Source: Chthonomonadaceae bacterium (GTDB taxonomy: Bacteria; Armatimonadota; Chthonomonadetes; Chthonomonadales; Chthonomonadaceae). From it: 58,664 bases of DNA. The position numbers and the translations under genes are program-made. Positions 1-6,997 of this stretch are shown one piece after another. Under the pieces are notes generated by a model. The model searched no databases. It was not told the origin of the DNA and saw nothing but the letters and a program-made list of their open reading frames with translations. Each line of letters starts with the position of its first letter. Position 1 is the first letter of the stretch. The stretch is from assembly GCA_027459665.1 (NCBI GenBank), contig DAIDHN010000024.1, positions 1-58,664 of the forward strand, in the 5' to 3' direction.

Positions 1-1
1 G

Positions 2-115
2 CCGTGGCGCGATGCCTGCGAGACAGCGCTGGGGGCTGAGCAGCACGCCCTCTGTTTGCAGGAGGGCAGCGCGCTCACGCTGGAGCAGGCTTGCGAACTC
101 GCTCTGCAGCAGTGA
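2..115 (+). CDS. C-terminal end of a predicted ATPase/transcriptional regulator (partial)
   Basis: Only the last 37 codons lie in the window; the gene begins upstream. The frame opening at base 2 ends in EGSALTLEQACELALQQ followed by TGA. The E-G-x-x-L-T-L-E-x-A-x-x-L-A-L pattern is how many large predicted-ATPase or SARP/LuxR-type regulators with TPR tails finish, so that is the best guess; the fragment is too short to be sure. A near copy of its last 43 bases recurs at 872-914. Confidence 0.4.
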   Translation, partial: PWRDACETALGAEQHALCLQEGSALTLEQACELALQQ

Positions 116-121
116 ACCCTG
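79..121 (+). repeat. 43-bp direct repeat, copy 1 (3' end of the upstream gene)
   Basis: The 43 bases ending just after the stop codon of the partial gene recur at 872-914 with two mismatches. The second copy keeps the same reading frame and stop (LEQACALALQQ then TGA), so it looks like the tail of a paralogous gene. Confidence 0.8.
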
Positions 122-129
122 GCCTTTGC

Positions 130-177
130 CACGGGGTTGAAACCCCGTGCTGACACACCAAGCCCTCTTCGAGGGCT
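130..177. repeat. REP-like double hairpin, left copy
   Basis: Two adjacent palindromes are visible: CACGGGGTT-GAA-ACCCCGTG (130-149), a short linker, and AGCCCTC-TTC-GAGGGCT (161-177). The same two-hairpin layout occurs in inverted orientation at 817-865 on the other side of the transposase gene. Non-coding palindromes in inverted pairs around a Y1 transposase are the hallmark of REP/BIME elements mobilised by REP-associated or IS200-type transposases. Confidence 0.6.
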
Positions 178-345
178 GCAGAGTTATGCTGCCGGGTTGA
201 AACAGCCCTCAGCGCCCCTCTTTCACCCCTTGTCATGTGCTGCAAGGCAGTATATTGCACAAAGCATCGAATAACACCTGGTATCAACGCAATCATGGTA
301 CATTAGCGCTTTAAGGTTCTAAGACAGCAGAGAAGAAGATGACTT

Positions 346-984
346 ATGCCAAATTCACATACAGAGGTATACATCCATTTTGTTTGGGCAACCCAAAATA
401 GGCAGCCCATAATTACCATAGAATACGAAGAGCATTTGTACAGCTTTATTCGTTCACGATGCCAAAAAATGCAGGCACACTTTGTTGCCATTGGCGGTAT
501 GCCAGATCACATCCATCTTCTCATAAGAATGCCTTCCTCACTTTCAATTTCCAATGTCGTTAAAGATATCAAAGGCAGTTCCAGTCACTTCATAACTCAC
601 TCCCTTGGGCAAACCGAATTCCAATGGCAAGGGGCTTATGGGGCATTTAGCGTTGATAGAGACCGGGTGTATGTTGTCTCCAATTACATCATGAATCAGA
701 AAGAACATCATGCTGCGCATACTATTCAAGAACAATGGGAAATTGTCGAAGATGTTCAATCATCGTCCTGGCGGACGGCAGTGGGCATGCAGAGCGGTAT
801 AGTGCATTGTGCATTTAGTCCACGGAGTGGACTTTTGCCTGTTAGAACGTGGTTTCAACCCCGTGACATAGGCTGGAGCAGGCTTGCGCACTCGCACTGC
901 AGCAGTGAACCCTGCCGCCAGCCTGCTGTTTTCGCACCTTGCGACAATTATGATACAATTACCCGGTATTGCAAGTGCAAATAA
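346..984 (+). CDS. IS200-type Y1 (HUH) transposase with abnormal C-terminus
   Basis: Residues 1-140 match the IS200/IS605 TnpA fold: a start of the form TEVYIHFVWATQNR, the HUH metal-binding motif in MPDHIHLL, the WQGAYGAFSV block, and a YIMNQKEHH segment carrying the presumed catalytic tyrosine. Such proteins are usually about 140-150 residues. Here recognisable homology stops near residue 142 (IQEQWEIVED), and the frame then runs through the right REP-like hairpins, the duplicated gene tail and almost into the dapB ribosome binding site. The native C-terminal helix therefore appears lost and the last 70 residues are probably not native. It may be inactive, or need a partner copy elsewhere. 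Confidence 0.8.
   Translation: MPNSHTEVYIHFVWATQNRQPIITIEYEEHLYSFIRSRCQKMQAHFVAIGGMPDHIHLLIRMPSSLSISNVVKDIKGSSSHFITHSLGQTEFQWQGAYGAFSVDRDRVYVVSNYIMNQKEHHAAHTIQEQWEIVEDVQSSSWRTAVGMQSGIVHCAFSPRSGLLPVRTWFQPRDIGWSRLAHSHCSSEPCRQPAVFAPCDNYDTITRYCKCK
817..865. repeat. REP-like double hairpin, right (inverted) copy
   Basis: Read on the minus strand this is a hairpin resembling CACGGGGTTGAAACCACG (848-865), a linker of about 13 bases, and AGTCCACT-CCG-TGGACT-type pairing (817-833). It has the same order as the left copy, inverted. Both copies share the CACGGGGTTGAAACC core and the two lie on opposite sides of the transposase core. Confidence 0.55.
872..914 (+). repeat. 43-bp direct repeat, copy 2 (remnant gene tail upstream of dapB)
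   Basis: This matches 79-121 with two substitutions, including the in-frame stop codon. No open frame leads into it that resembles the body of the upstream gene, so it looks like the scar of a deleted or rearranged paralogue. Confidence 0.7.
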
Positions 985-1001
985 AAGGGAGAATCGCAGG
1001 G

Positions 1002-1829
1002 ATGAGCCAGAGAACGAGTGCGGCAGTGTGTGGTGCGGCAGGGCGCATGGGGCGCGAAGTGATCGGCGCGCTGCTTGAGGCGGGCGATATAGATTTGAGG
1101 GCGGCGATAGACCGTCAGCACTGCGGCGAGGATGCAGCTGTGCTGGCAGGAAAGTTGGCCTGCGGGGTTTTGGTAGAAGCCGATTTGCGGCAGGTTCTGG
1201 AGCGCACCCGCCCGGAGGTAGTAGTAGATTTTTCTGTGCCAGATGCTGTGCTGGGCAATGCAATCACTGCACTGGAGTGCGGTACGCGCCCCGTGATAGG
1301 CGCTACCGGCCTTGGCCCCGATGAACTGAAACAGCTGGACAGCATGGGCAGGGAACTGGGCCTGCCGGTGTTTGTTGCACCCAATTTTGCCATAGGCGCA
1401 GTGCTTATGATGAGGTTTGCAGAGCAGGCCGCGCGCTTTTTGCCTGATGTAGAAATTATAGAGCTGCACCACGACCGTAAACTTGACTCTCCTTCGGGTA
1501 CAGCCCTGCTGACAGCGCAGCGCATAGAGGCCGCGCGCAGAGAAGCAGGCAGAACAGCGCTTGCCCTGCCTGAAAACTGTGTAGAAAAAGCGCCGGGGGC
1601 ACGTGGAGCGCGCCATGAAATTACCGGCGGCGTACCGGTACACAGCGTGAGGCTGCCGGGCTTTGTGGCGCACCAGGAGGTGATTTTTGGCGGCACTGGG
1701 CAAACGCTTACCCTGCGCCACGATTCAATTGACAGAAGCTCGTTTATGCCCGGCGTAGTGCTTGCTGCCCGGCGCGTGGCCAGCCTGCCGCCCGGCCTGA
1801 CTCTGGGGCTTGAAAAACTGCTGGAGTAG
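1002..1829 (+). CDS. dapB: 4-hydroxy-tetrahydrodipicolinate reductase
   Basis: DapB reduces 4-hydroxy-tetrahydrodipicolinate with NAD(P)H in the diaminopimelate/lysine pathway, feeding peptidoglycan synthesis in the cytoplasm. The protein (275 aa, normal size) shows the nucleotide-binding loop GAAGRMG at residues 11-17, the catalytic segment ELHHDRKLDSPSGTA (His156/His157, Lys160, substrate-binding SGT near 165), and the C-terminal HSVRLPG, AHQEVIFGG and RHDS blocks. I chose ATG 1002, preceded by AAAAGGGAG, over the upstream in-frame TTG at 969, because DapB proteins start just before the Rossmann strand. The glycosylase gene follows after 6 bases, so the two are probably co-transcribed. Confidence 0.97.
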   Translation: MSQRTSAAVCGAAGRMGREVIGALLEAGDIDLRAAIDRQHCGEDAAVLAGKLACGVLVEADLRQVLERTRPEVVVDFSVPDAVLGNAITALECGTRPVIGATGLGPDELKQLDSMGRELGLPVFVAPNFAIGAVLMMRFAEQAARFLPDVEIIELHHDRKLDSPSGTALLTAQRIEAARREAGRTALALPENCVEKAPGARGARHEITGGVPVHSVRLPGFVAHQEVIFGGTGQTLTLRHDSIDRSSFMPGVVLAARRVASLPPGLTLGLEKLLE

Positions 1830-1835
1830 CTGCCC

Positions 1836-2348
1836 GTGACAGAGCATAGCCTGCTGCCCGATTTGCTGCAAACTGGGCTGAATGTGGTGTTTGTCGGCGC
1901 TGCCGCCAGCCTCTGGTCGGCAGAAGCAGGGCATTATTACGCCGGCCCAAGCAACCGGTTTTGGCCGCTGCTGCATCAGGCAGGGTTTACGCCCAGGCAG
2001 CTGCGCCCTGAAGAAGATGCAGAAGCGCTGCAGTATGGAATAGGGCTGACCGGGTTGATGAAACAGAGCGCGAGCAGCGCCAACCACCTGCTGCCTCCGC
2101 CTACGCTGCAGCAGCGGCGCACCCTGCAGCGCAAACTGGCGCAAGCCAGCCCCCGCTGGGTCTGCTACAATGGCAGAGACGTGTACCGCATGGCGCTTGG
2201 GAGCGAGTGCGAGAGATGGGGCGAGCAGACTGCTGTACCGGCAGAGGGCACGCGCGTTTTTGTGACCATCAGCAGCAGCGCACGCGCCGATCGCTGGGGG
2301 GCAGAGCGCCTGGCCCTGTTTCGTGAGCTGCGCTTTCTGCTGGGCTAA
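1836..2348 (+). CDS. Mug/TDG-like mismatch-specific DNA glycosylase
   Basis: This 170-residue protein starts at GTG 1836, 6 bases after dapB. The N-terminal block LNVVFVGAAASLWSAEAGHYYAGPSNRFW is the uracil-DNA glycosylase superfamily signature, and YGIGLTGLMK follows where Mug-like enzymes have their second conserved loop. Such enzymes excise uracil or thymine from mismatches, or hypoxanthine, in base-excision repair. Motif 1 reads GAAAS instead of the GINPG of classical Mug/TDG, so the general-base or water-binding Asn is missing. This agrees with a variant subgroup I recall with GTAAG-type loops. The exact substrate cannot be read from the sequence. It converges on the zinc-ribbon gene, overlapping by 4 bases. 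Confidence 0.82.
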   Translation: MTEHSLLPDLLQTGLNVVFVGAAASLWSAEAGHYYAGPSNRFWPLLHQAGFTPRQLRPEEDAEALQYGIGLTGLMKQSASSANHLLPPPTLQQRRTLQRKLAQASPRWVCYNGRDVYRMALGSECERWGEQTAVPAEGTRVFVTISSSARADRWGAERLALFRELRFLLG

Positions 2349-2548
2349 AGATAATCTCCGTTGGCTTCAAACGGTCTCTTGCAGCGCCAGCATACCGCCG
2401 CCTCTGCCGCAGAAATGCTTTTGCAGCGCGGGCACAAATGTATTTTTACCGGAAAGCGCCCACACTGTGCGCACCGGGTGCTGTCTCCAAACACCAGTGC
2501 GCCGCAATGCTGGCAGGCGCTTGCTTCATCTGGCCTAAGCCGCTTCAT
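2345..2548 (-). CDS. Small double zinc-ribbon protein
   Basis: This 67-residue protein has two four-cysteine clusters, CQHCG...CAQCG and CPRCK...CWRCK, typical of a double zinc ribbon; the two knuckles probably bind one or two Zn ions. No other domain or membrane segment is visible. The frame is open further upstream, but ATG 2548 with GAGAAG ahead of it is the sensible start, since anything longer overlaps the upstream protease gene. It sits 14 bases downstream of the M50B-like gene in the same direction and is probably co-transcribed. Its partner (nucleic acid or protein) is unknown. Confidence 0.7.
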   Translation of the reverse strand: MKRLRPDEASACQHCGALVFGDSTRCAQCGRFPVKIHLCPRCKSISAAEAAVCWRCKRPFEANGDYL

Positions 2549-2562
2549 GCGCTTCTCTGCGT

Positions 2563-3309
2563 TCAACTCTCTTCTCTCCGAACGCTGTGCGAGGTGGCCC
2601 GCCAGTATCCACGCAGCGAAACCCCCAGTATCAGCATGGCTAGCAGCGCCCATGACACTGCCCAGAAAGTCGCAGGAATGTGGCTGACGTGCGCCATGTT
2701 TGAGGCATCGTTGTCGCCCAGGTTATTGGCCGTTATAAGCAGCAGAGTTCCCAGGTCATTGAGGGCATCGAGGCAGCACTGCACTGCCAGAAACACTGCC
2801 AGAAACAGAGCGGTTTCGGCGCGGGTGTAAAACGCCGCCAAACCCAGCAGCACAAACACTGTCAGCCCCGCAGCAGGGGTGAACAAGCCCGATACCAGCG
2901 GGTTATGGCACCATACCAGCGTGGCCGCCAGCACCGCTGCCGCCATTGCGCCCAGCACCATGCGGCCGGCATTGCGGCCGCCCAGCCTGCCTGTTTGCAG
3001 CATAACTGCCCCAAACAGCGCGGCGCCCAGGTAACCAGCAGGGTCTATTACCCACTGCGCCCAATACGGCCCCTGGGTAAGGGTGACGCCGCTGGTATTG
3101 GGAGACAGGGCAATGCCCCGAACCACGCTGCCGGTGAGGGTGGCCGCCAGTGCATGCCCGCTTTCATGAATGAGGGTAACAAACAGTCGCACCGGATAGA
3201 GCAGGTATTGGCTGTAAGGCACAAAAAGCAGCACCGCCGTTACCAAAGTCGCCAGCAGAAGTCTGCGCCGGGCCAAAGCCGCCTGCACAGATTGAGAATT
3301 GGTTGTCAT
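2563..3309 (-). CDS. M50B-like integral membrane metalloprotease family protein
   Basis: This 248-residue protein begins with a membrane segment (residues 17-35) followed by LFVTLIHESGHALAATLTG, where His48-Glu49-x-x-His52 is the zinc-binding HExxH motif of the M50/site-2-protease-like superfamily. The SPNTSGVT and DPAGYLGAALFG blocks and several further hydrophobic helices agree with the M50B-like family, usually 200-250 residues. Substrates of this family are mostly unknown. ATG 3309 is preferred to the in-frame GTG at 3327 because GGAGGAG lies at the right distance before it. It is transcribed divergently from cysS and followed by the zinc-ribbon gene. Confidence 0.8.
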   Translation of the reverse strand: MTTNSQSVQAALARRRLLLATLVTAVLLFVPYSQYLLYPVRLFVTLIHESGHALAATLTGSVVRGIALSPNTSGVTLTQGPYWAQWVIDPAGYLGAALFGAVMLQTGRLGGRNAGRMVLGAMAAAVLAATLVWCHNPLVSGLFTPAAGLTVFVLLGLAAFYTRAETALFLAVFLAVQCCLDALNDLGTLLLITANNLGDNDASNMAHVSHIPATFWAVSWALLAMLILGVSLRGYWRATSHSVRREES

Positions 3310-3425
3310 GGCATGATTCTCCTCCACTCCTTCTCATACGTTTCCACTGCCGATACGGTTTTTCCTGTATGCCCTGGCCGGTTGTTTGCAGCACGAACTG
3401 GAAGTAAGCGCCTTCTCTGTACAGG

Positions 3426-3431
3426 TATAAT
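3426..3431 (+). promoter_or_regulatory. Candidate -10 box for cysS
   Basis: TATAAT lies 41 bases before the cysS start in the divergent intergenic region. No good -35 box is seen 17 bases upstream, so this is only a partial match to a sigma-70 promoter. Confidence 0.45.
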
Positions 3432-3472
3432 AAACTGATAGTACAAACGCTTGTCAGAAATGGAGATAGCAC

Positions 3473-4843
3473 ATGTTGGTCTCGCTTTACAATACAGCCT
3501 CGCGCAGCAAACAGGAATTTGTTTCTCTGGAACCGGGCAAGGTACGTTTGTACTGCTGTGGGCCAACGGTGTACAATTACGCGCATATTGGCAATTTGCG
3601 CACCTATATTTTTGAAGACCTGCTGCGCCGCATACTCGAATTCAACGGGTATGAGGTGACTCATGTGATGAATGTTACCGATGTTGGCCATATGACTACC
3701 GATGAGGATGCGGGCGATGACAAGATGGAGGTTGCTGCCCGGCGCGAAAACCGGTCGCCCTGGGAGATAGCGCGTTTTTATGAGGAGGCGTTTTTTCATG
3801 ACACCGCCCGCCTCAACATTCTGCGCCCGCATATTACGCCGCGCGCCACAGAACATGTGAAAGAGATGATCGCGCTGATAGAAAAGCTGGAGAAGGGCGG
3901 CCTTACCTATCGCACTGCAGAGGGCATCTACTTTGATACAGCCCTTTTTGCCGACTATGGCAAAATGGCGCGCCTCAACCTTACCGGCCAGCGTACAGAA
4001 CGTGAAGAAGTGGTGGCGGATGACAGCAAGCGCAACCCTTCTGATTTTATGCTCTGGTTTCTCAACAAGCCTACTCACATTATGCAGTGGACCAGCCCAT
4101 GGGGGCCAGGCTACCCAGGGTGGCACATAGAGTGCTCGGCAATGTCTATGAAGTACCTCGAAGAGACTTTTGACATACACTGCGGCGGGGTAGACCACAT
4201 TCCGGTACACCACACAAACGAGATTGCGCAGAGCGAGGGGGCTACCAGCCGGCCGTTTGTGCGCTACTGGATGCACGGTGAGTTTTTGCTGATGGGCAAA
4301 GAAAAAATATCCAAGTCAAAGGGGGGCAGCATCAATACTCTGCAATCGCTGATAGATGCCGGTTTCGACCCCATGGCATATCGCTACTTCTGCCTGCAGG
4401 CGCACTATCGCACCGAACTCAATTTCTCGCAGGAGGCGCTTGCCGCTGCCACGGCCGGGCTGCGCAAAATATACTCGCTCTCTACGGAAAACGACTCGCT
4501 GGCACAAAATGAAGAGGGCTTTGCAGCAGCGAAAAGCAAGGTGCTGGCAGTGCTGAATGATGATTTGGGAGTGCCGCAGGCGGTAGGCATGCTCAATTTC
4601 TACAACAGCCTGCGGCTCTGGCTCGCATTTGATTCGGTACTGGGCTTGCAAATAGCCGAACATGTGCATCGTGAAGAAGAACCGATTCCGGCCCAGGTGC
4701 AGGCGCTGATTTCTGAGCGCAGCGCTGCCCGCGCAGCAAAACAGTGGGCAGAGGCAGACCGCCTGCGCGATCTGCTCATTAGCCAGGGGTATGAAGTGGC
4801 AGACGGGCCAGAGGGGGCTGCTGTACGCAAAAAGGTTATTTAA
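3473..4843 (+). CDS. cysS: Cysteinyl-tRNA synthetase
   Basis: This class I aminoacyl-tRNA synthetase charges tRNA-Cys. Class signatures are clear: HIGN at residues 38-41 (ATP site) and KISKS at 278-282. Zinc ligands are in place: Cys29, Cys221 in GWHIECSAM, His246 and Glu250 in HHTNE. At 456 residues it is full length. The C-terminal part (EADRLRDLLISQGYEVADGPEG) is the usual DALR/anticodon-binding end. It heads a run of + genes and is followed 18 bases later by the M24 peptidase. A TATAAT box lies just upstream. Confidence 0.98.
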   Translation: MLVSLYNTASRSKQEFVSLEPGKVRLYCCGPTVYNYAHIGNLRTYIFEDLLRRILEFNGYEVTHVMNVTDVGHMTTDEDAGDDKMEVAARRENRSPWEIARFYEEAFFHDTARLNILRPHITPRATEHVKEMIALIEKLEKGGLTYRTAEGIYFDTALFADYGKMARLNLTGQRTEREEVVADDSKRNPSDFMLWFLNKPTHIMQWTSPWGPGYPGWHIECSAMSMKYLEETFDIHCGGVDHIPVHHTNEIAQSEGATSRPFVRYWMHGEFLLMGKEKISKSKGGSINTLQSLIDAGFDPMAYRYFCLQAHYRTELNFSQEALAAATAGLRKIYSLSTENDSLAQNEEGFAAAKSKVLAVLNDDLGVPQAVGMLNFYNSLRLWLAFDSVLGLQIAEHVHREEEPIPAQVQALISERSAARAAKQWAEADRLRDLLISQGYEVADGPEGAAVRKKVI

Positions 4844-4861
4844 CCGACAGGAGAGCAGGCA

Positions 4862-5971
4862 GTGAACGATTTTCAATTGAGAGTAGAGCGTTTGCAGGCG
4901 CTTTTGCAAAAACGCAAAATAGCGCTCGCTATTCTTTCTTTTTCCGACCAGATGCGCTACTTGAGCGGATATGCCGAACATGGGCACGAACGTTTGCTTG
5001 CCCTGCTGGTGCCTGCAGAGGGCAAACCGGTTTTTTTGGTGCCTTCTCTTAGCGAGCAGGCGGCGCGCGGCAACCCTGCGCACATAAAACACATTGTTGC
5101 CTGGGAAGACCAGGATGGCTGGCAGATGGGGTTTACCAGCCTGCTGGCAGATATGAACGTACATCGAAGCGATACGCTGCTGATAGATGACGAGCTGCCC
5201 AGCGTACACCTTATGCAGATGCAGGCGCTGATGCCCGGCATAATCTGCCTGCCGGCCGGCGAACTGCTTTCCAGCTTGCGGCGGGTGAAATCGGAGGTGG
5301 AACTGGCGGCAATGCAGCAGGCTGCTTCTGCAATTGATTCGGTCGCCGATGAAGTGATAGGGTCGCTGAGGGCAGGTGTTACAGAAAAAGCAGTGCAGCG
5401 GTCTGTGCTGGATGCCTGTGCTGTAAGGGGAATGCCGCCGGCTTTTACGCCGCTGGTATGCTTTGGAGCCAATGGAGCCATGCCCCACCATGCCAGCGGC
5501 GAAACCTGCCTGCAAGCCGGTGATATGGTGATTTTAGACATAGGCTGCATGGCAGGCGGATACTGCTCTGATATTACACGCACCCTCTCGTTTGGAAAAC
5601 CAGCCGATGCAGACGCAGAAAAAGTGTACGATATCGTGCTGCAGGCGCACCATGCAGCACGCAGCGCAGCGCGGCCCGGAGTATCTTGCGAGGAGGTAGA
5701 TGCCGCTGCACGCGCCTGCATAGAGGCCAGGGGATACGGCAAACAGTTTCTGCACCGCACAGGCCACGGAATTGGCCTTTCATGCCATGAACCGCCCTAC
5801 ATTGTGAGAGGCAATGCCACCCTGCTTGAACCAGGATTCTGCTTTTCGGTTGAACCGGGCATCTATCTGCCCGAACGATTTGGCGTGCGCCTGGAGGTAA
5901 TTGCTGCCGTTACCGCAGCAGGAACGGTGTCGCTCAATGCAGACCCGCCTTCCAGCCTGCTCGTTGTGTAA
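4862..5971 (+). CDS. M24 family metallopeptidase (Xaa-Pro aminopeptidase/prolidase type)
   Basis: The protein (369 aa) has an N-terminal creatinase-like domain (about 1-130) and a C-terminal pita-bread M24 domain. Dinuclear metal ligands can be traced in LDIGCMAGGYCSDITRT (two Asp), HRTGHGIGLSCHEPP (His), SVEPGIY (Glu) and GVRLEV (Glu). This family removes N-terminal residues ahead of proline or cleaves Xaa-Pro dipeptides in the cytoplasm. It starts at GTG 4862 after a GGAGAG sequence, 18 bases after cysS, so it is probably in the same transcript. PepP versus PepQ specificity cannot be decided from the sequence. Confidence 0.9.
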   Translation: MNDFQLRVERLQALLQKRKIALAILSFSDQMRYLSGYAEHGHERLLALLVPAEGKPVFLVPSLSEQAARGNPAHIKHIVAWEDQDGWQMGFTSLLADMNVHRSDTLLIDDELPSVHLMQMQALMPGIICLPAGELLSSLRRVKSEVELAAMQQAASAIDSVADEVIGSLRAGVTEKAVQRSVLDACAVRGMPPAFTPLVCFGANGAMPHHASGETCLQAGDMVILDIGCMAGGYCSDITRTLSFGKPADADAEKVYDIVLQAHHAARSAARPGVSCEEVDAAARACIEARGYGKQFLHRTGHGIGLSCHEPPYIVRGNATLLEPGFCFSVEPGIYLPERFGVRLEVIAAVTAAGTVSLNADPPSSLLVV

Positions 5972-6082
5972 GACCCCCCGCACACTCCTGCAGGAGAGGA
6001 TGTAGGGTATATTAAAGTGCTGAAAACAAATCGCCGCCCTCATCACCAGCAGTATGAGCCGGCGCAAGGAGATAGACTCGTT

Positions 6083-6343
6083 ATGGCGTACGTAATTGCA
6101 GAGCCTTGTATTGGCGTAAAAGACAAGTCTTGCGTGACAGTCTGCCCGGTAGACTGCATTCACGAAGGTTCGATTTCTGAAGATGGCAAAGTGTACGATA
6201 TGCTTTTCATCAATCCAGATGAATGCATAGACTGCGGTCTGTGCGAACCTGAATGCCCGGTGACGGCAATATATGCCGACAGCGATGTGCCCAAACAGTG
6301 GGAATCGTACATTCAACTGAACGCTAATTTTTACCGCAAATAA
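6083..6343 (+). CDS. Seven-/eight-iron ferredoxin (FdxA type)
   Basis: This 86-residue electron carrier has two cluster motifs: C9-x7-C17-x3-C21-P with an extra Cys25, and the canonical C48-x2-C51-x2-C54-x3-C58-P. The first spacing is that of the 3Fe-4S or atypical 4Fe-4S site of 7Fe/8Fe ferredoxins, the second a standard 4Fe-4S site. ATG 6083 is preceded by AAGGAG at ideal spacing, and the protein then begins MAYVIAEPC as expected for the family. Upstream in-frame codons are not conserved-looking. A hairpin terminator follows directly. Confidence 0.93.
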   Translation: MAYVIAEPCIGVKDKSCVTVCPVDCIHEGSISEDGKVYDMLFINPDECIDCGLCEPECPVTAIYADSDVPKQWESYIQLNANFYRK

Positions 6344-6346
6344 CCT

Positions 6347-6370
6347 CGCCCACACCAGCGGGGCGGTTTT
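6347..6370 (+). terminator. Intrinsic terminator after the ferredoxin gene
   Basis: A CGCCC/GGGCG stem with a 9-base loop is followed by TTTT, starting 4 bases after the ferredoxin stop. Confidence 0.6.
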
Positions 6371-6403
6371 ATTGACTGCCCCGCACTTTTTCTACCCTGA
6401 GCC

Positions 6404-6997
6404 ATGTCATTAAAGATATACACTCGCACCGGAGACAACGGTCATACCGGCCTGTTTGGCGGGGTGCGCGTACCAAAATACGACCTGCGTGTAGAGGCAT
6501 ACGGGGCAGTAGATGAACTCAATGCTGCGCTGGGGCTGGCTGCTGTGCACCCTTGTCAGCCCGATATGCAGCAGCTGATTACCCGCCTGCAAAGTGAATT
6601 GTTTGAGCTGGGCGCAGACCTTGCCGCCCCAGGCCTGCATGCAGAAAAAAGAGGCAAAGCTTTTGTGAAGCGTATTCGCGCTGAACATGTACTGCATCTG
6701 GAAGAAGAGATAGACCGCTATGAGGCCGAGCTGGAGCCTCTGCGCTGCTTCATTTTACCCGGCGGGTCTGCTCTGGCTGCTGCCCTGCACTGGGCGCGCG
6801 TAGTGTGCCGGCGGGCTGAAAGGCAGACTGCGGCACTGCTGCATGCCCATGAGCAGCTGGCAGAACCCGATGTAAACCCTGAAAGCATGCGGTACCTGAA
6901 CAGGCTGGCAGACCTGCTGTTTGTGCTTGCACGCGCCGCCAATAAACGCCTGGAAGTTTTGGATATTCCATGGACTTCAGAACCGGCAGAAGAATAA
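6404..6997 (+). CDS. Cob(I)yrinic acid a,c-diamide adenosyltransferase (PduO/MMAB type)
   Basis: This enzyme transfers the adenosyl group of ATP to cob(I)alamin, making coenzyme B12. PduO-type signatures are present: YTRTGDNGHTGLFGG near the N-terminus (ATP binding), YGAVDELNAALG, FILPGGSALAAALHWARVVCRRAER, and PESMRYLNRLADLLFVLARAAN near the end. Length (197 aa) is normal. No other B12 genes lie nearby, which suggests salvage or a scattered pathway. The stop overlaps the next start (TAATG), so translation of the two is coupled. The combination with an exported LolA-like protein has no obvious functional meaning. Confidence 0.95.
   Translation: MSLKIYTRTGDNGHTGLFGGVRVPKYDLRVEAYGAVDELNAALGLAAVHPCQPDMQQLITRLQSELFELGADLAAPGLHAEKRGKAFVKRIRAEHVLHLEEEIDRYEAELEPLRCFILPGGSALAAALHWARVVCRRAERQTAALLHAHEQLAEPDVNPESMRYLNRLADLLFVLARAANKRLEVLDIPWTSEPAEE

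Noticed and set aside
130-865. CRISPR array reading of the repeated CACGGGGTTGAAACC elements
   Set aside because: Only two inverted copies occur, with unequal spacing and hairpin structure around a transposase, which fits REP elements and not CRISPR repeats.
948-1721. Long minus-strand open frames opposite dapB
   Set aside because: They are antisense to a clear dapB and show no protein motif; long shadow frames are expected from the codon bias of this genome.
3164-5515. Two long minus-strand frames (370 and 399 codons) opposite cysS and the M24 peptidase gene
   Set aside because: Both lie fully antisense to well-supported genes, have no ribosome binding sites, and translate to compositionally odd sequence without domains.
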